DNA from: Crocinitomicaceae bacterium
GTDB lineage: Bacteria; Bacteroidota; Bacteroidia; Flavobacteriales_G; Salibacteraceae
DNA length: 6,521 nt
Direction of reading: 5' to 3'
Assembly (NCBI GenBank): GCA_018623405.1
Contig: JAAZVO010000156.1
Span: 1 to 6,521 of the forward strand
The notes under the pieces are model-generated. The model was not told where the DNA came from. It saw nothing but the letters and a program-made list of their open reading frames with translations, and searched no databases. Of this stretch, positions 1 to 5,079 are shown piece after piece (positions within the stretch are counted from its first letter, which is position 1; every line of letters starts with the position of its first letter). The translations under genes were made by a program, and so were the position numbers.

Positions 1-180
1 ATAAATGCATCTATCGGTAAGGCTTCCTTTACTGCCGATAAGCTTAACGAAAATGCCAGTGAGCTGTTACAGACCATAATCAAGCTGAAGCCTACCGCAG
101 CAAAAGGTACTTATGTGAGAAGTGTCTATATGTCAGGTACAATGAGTCCTTCAGTGAAGGTTGAATCCAAACTTAATTAA
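1..180 (+). CDS. rplA: 50S ribosomal protein L1, C-terminal fragment (gene starts upstream of the window)
   Basis: The first base opens a reading frame of 59 codons closed by TAA at 178-180. It reads INASIGKASFTADKLNENAS, then a helix ELLQTIIKLKPTAAKGTYV and the strand SVYMSGTMSPSVKVESKLN. This matches the end of bacterial L1, which I recall as IGK-F...KLKENLEALL...KP..AKG.YI..V..STTMG.GV.V. L1 binds 23S rRNA at the mobile E-site stalk and in many bacteria also represses its own operon by binding mRNA. The start and roughly the first three quarters of the protein lie outside the window, so this is an edge truncation and not a pseudogene. The next gene, rplJ, begins 6 bases after the stop, which suggests one transcript and possibly translational coupling. 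GC is about 40% here, somewhat above the sampled parts of rpoB, and AAG is preferred over AAA for lysine. That is a mild difference within a highly expressed operon and not a sign of transfer. Confidence 0.95.
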   Translation: MNASIGKASFTADKLNENASELLQTIIKLKPTAAKGTYVRSVYMSGTMSPSVKVESKLN

Positions 181-186
181 TTTGGG
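166..186 (+). other. Small possible hairpin across the rplA stop and rplJ start region
   Basis: CCAAA at 167-171 is complementary to TTTGG at 181-185, with a possible extra T-G wobble between 166 and 186. The 9-base loop holds the rplA stop codon. The stem ends one base before the rplJ ATG. It is short and mostly A-T, so it may not form while ribosomes read rplA. It could affect how terminating ribosomes pass to rplJ, but that is only inference. Confidence 0.25.
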
Positions 187-714
187 ATGAACAAACTAGA
201 GAAAAATCAATTAATTGACGACCTTACTGAGAAGCTTAAGAACAGTGATGTAGTCTATTTGGCAGATGTATCTGCGATGACAGTTGAAAAGTCTAACAGG
301 CTTAGAGGCTTATGTTTTCGTCAAAATATATCTCTACAAGTAGTAAAAAACACATTGTTGCGCAAGGCAATGGAAAGGGTAGAGGAAAAAGATTTTTCGG
401 GCCTTTACGATGTGCTAAAAGGTAATACTTCTATTATGTTATCTGATACAGGTAATGCTCCGGCAAAGCTTATTAAAGATTTCAGAAAAAAAGAAGAAAA
501 ACCAATCTTAAAAGGTGCATACGTACAGGAAGCAATATTTGTTGGTGAAGATAAGTTAGATGCACTAGCTAGCCTTAAGTCTAAAAATGAGCTTATTGGC
601 GATGTTATCGCGTTACTCCAATCACCTGCTAAAAATGTTGTTGGAGCCCTTCAATCAGGAAAAACTACTCTTGCAGGCTTAATAAAGGCTTTAGAAGAGA
701 GGTCTGAAAATTAA
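187..714 (+). CDS. rplJ: 50S ribosomal protein L10
   Basis: L10 is the base of the ribosomal L10-(L12)n stalk. Its N-terminal domain binds 23S rRNA near L11, and its C-terminal helix carries the L7/L12 dimers that recruit translation GTPases. The 175-residue product has the expected order. An N-terminal helix (residues 2-19) is followed by the strand VVYLADVSAMTV (22-33), the conserved VVKNTLLRKAM block (52-62), a second alpha/beta stretch around GNTSIMLSD (79-87), and a long C-terminal helical region (about 134-173) with the L12-binding face LLQSPAKNVVGALQSGKTTL. The length is slightly above the 165 residues of the E. coli protein. The ATG at 187 is chosen because it gives the usual L10 N-terminus and no in-frame start lies between the rplA stop and it. 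The start has no Shine-Dalgarno sequence; TTTGGG directly precedes it. The gene is 47 bases from rplL, its stalk partner. The gap before it is too short for a free-standing L10 autoregulatory leader. Confidence 0.97.
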   Translation: MNKLEKNQLIDDLTEKLKNSDVVYLADVSAMTVEKSNRLRGLCFRQNISLQVVKNTLLRKAMERVEEKDFSGLYDVLKGNTSIMLSDTGNAPAKLIKDFRKKEEKPILKGAYVQEAIFVGEDKLDALASLKSKNELIGDVIALLQSPAKNVVGALQSGKTTLAGLIKALEERSEN

Positions 715-753
715 TGGTAAACAGAATTATTAACTAAGAATCAAAATTAAAAA

Positions 754-761
754 TCAATAAA
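754..761 (+). promoter_or_regulatory. A-rich translation initiation element before rplL (no Shine-Dalgarno)
   Basis: The 47-base gap between rplJ and rplL (715-761) is very AT-rich and has no GGAGG-like sequence near the start. TCAATAAA abuts the rplL ATG directly, and the same octamer sits one base before the rpoC ATG. Bacteroidota ribosomes are known to hide the anti-Shine-Dalgarno end of 16S rRNA and to favour A-rich, unstructured leaders, so this is likely the working initiation context. No promoter or terminator is visible in the gap, which supports co-transcription of rplJ and rplL. Confidence 0.45.
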
Positions 762-1142
762 ATGGCAGATTTAAAAGCGTTTGCTGACCAATTAGTAAAC
801 TTAACAGTAAAAGAGGTTAACGAACTTGCTCAAATATTAAAAGATGAGTACGGTATTGAACCAGCTGCTTCAGCTGTAGCTGTTGCAGGTCCAGCCGCAG
901 GCGGTGGTGACGAAGCAGGAGGAGAAGAACAAACTGAGTTTGATGTAATCCTTAAATCTCCTGGAGGTTCAAAACTTCAAATCGTTAAGCTTGTAAAAGA
1001 AATCACCGGTCTAGGTCTTAAAGAAGCTAAAGAAATCGTTGATGGTGCTCCAAAACCTGTAAAAGAAGGAGTTACAAAAGACGAAGCTGATGCTCTTAAG
1101 AAACAATTTGAAGAGGCCGGAGCTGAAGTTGAACTTAAGTAA
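762..1142 (+). CDS. rplL: 50S ribosomal protein L7/L12
   Basis: L7/L12 is the multicopy stalk protein that contacts EF-Tu, EF-G, IF2 and release factors and stimulates their GTP hydrolysis on the ribosome. The product has 126 residues, normal for the family. Residues 1-33 form the N-terminal dimerisation domain (ADLKAFADQLVNLTVKEVNE), which also docks on L10. Residues 34-57 form a flexible hinge rich in Ala, Gly and acidic residues (PAASAVAVAGPAAGGGDEAG). Residues 58-126 form the globular C-terminal domain, with EFDVILKSPGG, the factor-binding helix region KLQIVKLVKEITGLGLKEAK (71-90), and the closing EEAGAEVELK. The ATG at 762 gives the expected MADLK-type N-terminus. The gene lies between its partner rplJ and the attenuator-like hairpin ahead of rpoB. 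This fits the need for several L12 copies per ribosome but less polymerase. The hinge codons include AGGAGG (917-922), a perfect Shine-Dalgarno-like string inside the gene. Confidence 0.98.
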   Translation: MADLKAFADQLVNLTVKEVNELAQILKDEYGIEPAASAVAVAGPAAGGGDEAGGEEQTEFDVILKSPGGSKLQIVKLVKEITGLGLKEAKEIVDGAPKPVKEGVTKDEADALKKQFEEAGAEVELK

Positions 1143-1171
1143 TCATAGTTCTCTTTAGAACATTTTTGAAA

Positions 1172-1210
1172 GGTTTAGTCCGCCCAGCGGGCTAAACCCT
1201 TTGTTGTTTA
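1172..1210 (+). terminator. Intrinsic terminator-like hairpin between rplL and rpoB, probable attenuator
   Basis: The left arm GGTTTAGTCCGC (1172-1183) pairs with the right arm GCGGGCTAAACC (1187-1198) over 12 consecutive positions: 11 Watson-Crick pairs and one T-G wobble (1179 with 1191). The loop is the three bases CCA. The tail CTTTGTTGTTTA is T-rich but broken by G residues, which suggests incomplete termination. The hairpin starts 30 bases after the rplL stop and ends 44 bases before the rpoB ATG. A partial terminator at this same place in the E. coli cluster lowers rpoBC transcription below that of the ribosomal genes. Function here is inferred from structure and position. Confidence 0.85.
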
Positions 1211-1242
1211 TACCTGTTATTGTTTAATAAAATTCCTCCTGT
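1211..1242 (+). promoter_or_regulatory. rpoB leader with A-rich element and a CCTCCT string, no Shine-Dalgarno
   Basis: The last 32 bases before rpoB contain TTTAATAAAATT (1223-1234) followed by CCTCCT (1235-1240), two bases before the ATG. CCTCCT has the same sense as the anti-Shine-Dalgarno end of 16S rRNA, so it cannot serve as a ribosome binding site by pairing with it. Initiation probably relies on the A-rich stretch. No good Bacteroidota promoter (TTTG, then TAnnTTTG at about 19-21 bases) is seen, so rpoB is probably expressed by read-through of the hairpin upstream. Confidence 0.4.
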
Positions 1243-4200
1243 ATGTCAGAATTGACAAAAACACAAAAAAGAGTAAATTTCTCTACTACTCAAAACTTGT
1301 TGGATTATCCTGATTTTTTGGATATTCAATTACAATCATTTAGAGATTTTTTCCAGTTAGATACACCTCCTCAAAATAGGGAACAAGAGGGTTTATATAA
1401 GGTGTTTAGTGAGAACTTTCCAATTACCGATGCTAGAAATAACTTCGTTTTGGAATTTCTGGACTATTTCGTTGATCCTCCACGCTATGGAATGCAAGAA
1501 TCTATAGAGCGTGGGTTAACTTATAGTGTTCCACTAAAAGCAAAATTGAAATTATATTGTACCGACCCTGAACACGAAGATTTTGAAACTATTGTTCAAG
1601 ACGTTTATTTAGGTACTATTCCATATATGACTCCTAGAGGTTCATTTATTATAAATGGAGCTGAAAGGGTTATTGTTTCGCAATTGCATAGGTCTCCTGG
1701 TGTATTCTTTGGCCATAGCTTCCATGCTAATGGTACCAAATTATACTCTGCCAGGGTAATTCCGTTTAAAGGTTCTTGGATTGAATTTGCTACAGACATC
1801 AACTCTGTGATGTTTGCGTATATCGACCGTAAGAAAAAGTTACCTGTAACTACTTTATTAAGAGCAATTGGTTACGATACCGATAAAGATATTTTAGAAA
1901 TATTTAACCTCGCCGACGAAATTAAGGTTAATAAAACTCAACTTAAAAAAGTGGTTGGTAGAAGACTAGCTGCTAGGGTTTTAAAAACTTGGTTCGAAGA
2001 TTTTGTTGATGAAGATACAGGAGAAGTTGTATCCATCGAAAGAAACGAGGTTATAATTGACAGAGAAACTATTATTGAACCTGAGCACGTTGAATTGATT
2101 TTAGATACAGGAGCTAAAACAATCTTGTTGCACAAGGAAGATACAAACTCTGCAGATTTCACTATCATTTATAACACTTTACAAAAAGACCCTTCAAACT
2201 CTGAAATTGAAGCAGTTGAACATATTTATAGGGTGTTGAGAAACGCAGAACCACCAGATGAAGAAACTGCAAGAGGTGTAATTGATAAGCTTTTCTTCTC
2301 TGATAAGAGATACGATTTAGGTGAAGTTGGTAGATACAGGATCAACAAAAAGTTGAACCTTGATATCGATATGGAAACTAAGATTCTTACCAAAGAAGAT
2401 ATTATTTCAATTATTAAGTATTTAATTGAGCTTATCAACTCAAAAACCGATGTTGATGATATCGATCACTTAAGTAATAGAAGGGTAAGGACAGTAGGAG
2501 AGCAATTATATTCTCAATTTGGTGTTGGTTTAGCTAGAATGGCTAGAACAATTCGTGAGAGAATGAATGTTAGAGATAATGAAGTGTTTACGCCAATCGA
2601 TTTGATTAATGCTAAAACACTTTCTTCGGTAATCAATTCATTTTTTGGTACCAATCAATTATCTCAATTCATGGATCAAACAAATCCATTATCCGAGATA
2701 ACCCATAAAAGAAGATTATCTGCTTTAGGTCCCGGTGGACTTTCTAGAGAAAGAGCCGGATTTGAGGTTAGGGACGTTCACTATACTCACTATGGTAGAC
2801 TTTGTACCATTGAAACCCCTGAAGGACCTAACATTGGTTTGATTTCTTCTCTTTGTGTTTATGCCAAAGTAAATAAGCTTGGTTTTATCGAAACTCCTTA
2901 TAGAAAGGTTGAAGATGGTAAAGTAAAACTTGATGAAGATGTTATTTACTTAAGTGCTGAAGAAGAAGATGGAAAAATGATTGCACAGGCAAATGCTCCT
3001 ATCTCTAAAGATGGTGTATTTGAAAACGAAAGGGTAAAAGCCAGATTTGAAGGTGATTTCCCTGTTCCTGAATCAAAAGATGTTCATTTGATGGATGTAG
3101 CTCCAAACCAAATTGCATCAATTGCAGCATCTTTAATTCCATTCTTAGAGCACGATGATGCAAACAGGGCATTGATGGGATCTAACATGCAGCGTCAAGC
3201 AGTGCCTCTATTAAATCCTGAATCTCCAATTGTTGGAACAGGTTTAGAAGGTTCAGTTGCAAGAGATTCAAGAGTGCTTGCTACAGCAGAAGCTGATGGT
3301 ATTGTTGAATATGTTGATGCTAAAAAAGTTACTATTAAATACGATAGAACTGCTGAAGATGAATTAATATCATTCGATGATAATATTAAATCTTATGATT
3401 TAGTAAAGTTTGCTAAAACAAACCAAAATACCTCTATAAACATTAGACCAATTGTTAGAAAAGGTCAAAAAGTTTCTAAAGGCGAGGTTTTAGTTGAAGG
3501 ATATGGAACTCAGCAAGGTGAATTGGCTCTTGGTAGAAATCTTAAAGTGGCTTTTATGCCTTGGAAAGGTTATAACTTCGAGGATGCAATCGTTATTTCT
3601 GAAAAAGTTGTTAAAGATGACATCTACACTTCAGTTCATATTTCAGAATATGTATTAGAAGTAAGAGATACCAAAAGAGGTTTAGAAGAGCTTACTGCAG
3701 ATATTCCTAATGTAAGCGAAGAAGCAACTAAAAACCTTGATGAGCACGGTTTAGTAAGAATTGGTACTGAAGTAAAAGAGGGTGATATCCTTATTGGGAA
3801 AATTACTCCAAAAGGAGAAACAGACCCAACTCCTGAAGAAAAATTACTTCGTGCAATCTTTGGAGATAAAGCAGGCGATGTAAAAGATGCCTCTTTAAAA
3901 GTTCCACCATCAGTTCAAGGTGTTGTTATTGATAAGAAACTTTTCTCTAGAAAGATAAAAGATAAAAAAGGAAAAGAGAAAGAGAAAGAGCTTTTAGCAG
4001 AAATAGAAAATGAGTTTTTGAAAACTACTACAGATTTAAAATCTGTATTGGTTGAAAAACTTTATTCTATTGTAAGTGGAAAAACTTCACAGGGTGTATT
4101 CAATAACTTTAATGAGGAAATCATTAAAAAAGGAACCAAGTTTACTTTGAAGTTATTGAACGCTGTTGAGTATGATAGTATTAGCCCTGAAAACTGGACT

Positions 4201-5055
4201 ACAGAAGAAGATAAAAACAACCTTATAAAAAGGTTACTTCACAACTATCATATTAAATATAGTGAAGCTGTTGGTGAATATAAGCGTAAGAAATTTGCTG
4301 TATCAATTGGAGATGAGCTTCCTTCAGGCATCGTTCAACTAGCAAAAGTTTATGTTGCTAAAAAGAGAAAGCTTAAAGTTGGAGATAAAATGGCAGGTAG
4401 GCACGGTAACAAAGGTATTGTTGCCAAAATCGTAAGAGAAGAAGATATGCCATTTATGGAAGACGGTACTCCCGTAGATATCGTATTAAACCCATTAGGT
4501 GTACCTTCAAGGATGAACCTTGGGCAGATTTACGAAACCATTTTAGGATGGGCTGGCGAAAAATTAGGTTTAAAATTCGCAACTCCAATTTTTGATGGAG
4601 CTAGCTTAGCCGATATCGAAGGCTATATTGAAAAAGCTAATCTTCCTAAACTAGGTAGAACTCAGCTAACAGATGGCGGAACTGGTGAGCAGTTTGATCA
4701 ACCTGCAACAGTAGGTATCATTTATATGATAAAACTTCACCACTTGGTTGATGATAAAATGCACGCTAGGTCTATTGGCCCATACTCATTAATTACACAG
4801 CAACCATTAGGAGGTAAAGCTCAGTTTGGTGGCCAAAGGTTTGGTGAGATGGAGGTTTGGGCATTAGAAGCATTTGGAGCATCTAACATCCTTCAAGAAA
4901 TCTTAACAGTTAAATCTGATGATGTTATTGGTAGAGCCAAAACATATGAGAAAATTGTGAAGGGTGAAAACATGCCTAAGCCTGGTATTCCTGAATCGTT
5001 TAACGTATTGTTACACGAAATGAGAGGATTAGGTTTAAATATTACATTACAATAA
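1243..5055 (+). CDS. rpoB: DNA-directed RNA polymerase subunit beta
   Basis: Beta is one of the two large catalytic-core subunits of RNA polymerase and forms one side of the active-site cleft and the rifampicin pocket. The 1270-residue frame is intact. Residues 137-153 carry INGAERVIVSQLHRSPG. Residues 225-315 match the variable lobe region that is longer in E. coli. The rifampicin region runs from Q472 to L495 (QLSQFMDQTNPLSEITHKRR), followed by GPGGLSRERAGFEVRDVH and ETPEGPNIGLI (524-534). NFEDA at 778-782 holds E780 and D781, the counterparts of E. coli E813 and D814. A lysine- and glutamate-rich insertion fills about 905-1030. GDKMAGRHGNKG (1047-1058) holds K1049 and K1057, equivalent to E. 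coli K1065 and K1073. GGKAQFGGQRFGEMEVW (1190-1206) forms the C-terminal clamp and switch block that contacts beta'. The ATG at 1243 gives the usual short N-terminus. It lies 100 bases after rplL, beyond the hairpin, and 24 bases before rpoC. The rifampicin contact residues are of the sensitive type. The protein is slightly shorter than the 1342-residue E. coli subunit. Confidence 0.99.
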   Translation: MSELTKTQKRVNFSTTQNLLDYPDFLDIQLQSFRDFFQLDTPPQNREQEGLYKVFSENFPITDARNNFVLEFLDYFVDPPRYGMQESIERGLTYSVPLKAKLKLYCTDPEHEDFETIVQDVYLGTIPYMTPRGSFIINGAERVIVSQLHRSPGVFFGHSFHANGTKLYSARVIPFKGSWIEFATDINSVMFAYIDRKKKLPVTTLLRAIGYDTDKDILEIFNLADEIKVNKTQLKKVVGRRLAARVLKTWFEDFVDEDTGEVVSIERNEVIIDRETIIEPEHVELILDTGAKTILLHKEDTNSADFTIIYNTLQKDPSNSEIEAVEHIYRVLRNAEPPDEETARGVIDKLFFSDKRYDLGEVGRYRINKKLNLDIDMETKILTKEDIISIIKYLIELINSKTDVDDIDHLSNRRVRTVGEQLYSQFGVGLARMARTIRERMNVRDNEVFTPIDLINAKTLSSVINSFFGTNQLSQFMDQTNPLSEITHKRRLSALGPGGLSRERAGFEVRDVHYTHYGRLCTIETPEGPNIGLISSLCVYAKVNKLGFIETPYRKVEDGKVKLDEDVIYLSAEEEDGKMIAQANAPISKDGVFENERVKARFEGDFPVPESKDVHLMDVAPNQIASIAASLIPFLEHDDANRALMGSNMQRQAVPLLNPESPIVGTGLEGSVARDSRVLATAEADGIVEYVDAKKVTIKYDRTAEDELISFDDNIKSYDLVKFAKTNQNTSINIRPIVRKGQKVSKGEVLVEGYGTQQGELALGRNLKVAFMPWKGYNFEDAIVISEKVVKDDIYTSVHISEYVLEVRDTKRGLEELTADIPNVSEEATKNLDEHGLVRIGTEVKEGDILIGKITPKGETDPTPEEKLLRAIFGDKAGDVKDASLKVPPSVQGVVIDKKLFSRKIKDKKGKEKEKELLAEIENEFLKTTTDLKSVLVEKLYSIVSGKTSQGVFNNFNEEIIKKGTKFTLKLLNAVEYDSISPENWTTEEDKNNLIKRLLHNYHIKYSEAVGEYKRKKFAVSIGDELPSGIVQLAKVYVAKKRKLKVGDKMAGRHGNKGIVAKIVREEDMPFMEDGTPVDIVLNPLGVPSRMNLGQIYETILGWAGEKLGLKFATPIFDGASLADIEGYIEKANLPKLGRTQLTDGGTGEQFDQPATVGIIYMIKLHHLVDDKMHARSIGPYSLITQQPLGGKAQFGGQRFGEMEVWALEAFGASNILQEILTVKSDDVIGRAKTYEKIVKGENMPKPGIPESFNVLLHEMRGLGLNITLQ
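3973..3990 (+). repeat. Perfect hexamer tandem repeat (AAAGAG) x3 inside rpoB
   Basis: Three identical AAAGAG units follow each other in frame and encode Lys-Glu three times (residues 911-916). They lie inside a 27-base run made only of purines (3964-3990) that starts with six A residues. The repeat falls at the start of the lineage-variable insertion of beta, so gain or loss of a unit would keep the frame and probably be tolerated. Three units is few, and it may be plain codon reuse. Confidence 0.6.
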
Positions 5056-5079
5056 TCATTGAAATAATATTCAATAAAC
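5056..5079 (+). promoter_or_regulatory. rpoB-rpoC intercistronic gap with A-rich initiation element and small inverted repeat
   Basis: The gap is 24 bases long and almost entirely A and T. It holds ATTGAA (5058-5063) and TTCAAT (5070-5075), perfect 6-base inverted arms around a 6-base loop. TCAATAAA (5071-5078) ends one base before the rpoC ATG and repeats the octamer seen before rplL. There is no Shine-Dalgarno sequence, promoter or terminator, so rpoC is co-transcribed with rpoB. The inverted repeat has one G-C pair and is unlikely to be stable. Confidence 0.4.

Noticed and set aside
1..180. Truncated rplA and rpoC as pseudogenes
   Set aside because: Both are cut only by the window edges. 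The visible parts have intact frames and conserved motifs.
917..922. AGGAGG as an internal ribosome binding site within rplL
   Set aside because: No in-frame start with a plausible product follows at the right distance, the codons simply encode Ala-Gly-Gly-Glu of the L12 hinge, and Bacteroidota starts rarely use Shine-Dalgarno pairing.
1200..1232. Possible Bacteroidota-type promoter before rpoB (TTTG at 1200-1203, TAATAAAA at 1225-1232)
   Set aside because: The spacing of 21 bases is acceptable, but the -7 element lacks the TTTG part of TAnnTTTG, the TTTG is part of the terminator T-tract, and almost no leader would remain before the ATG.
1605..2438. Three open frames on the minus strand within rpoB (1605-1802, 1938-2168, 2226-2438)
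   Set aside because: They lie opposite strongly conserved rpoB coding sequence, are short, resemble no protein I know, and have Ser/Ile/Leu-rich composition expected from the reverse strand of AT-rich coding DNA.
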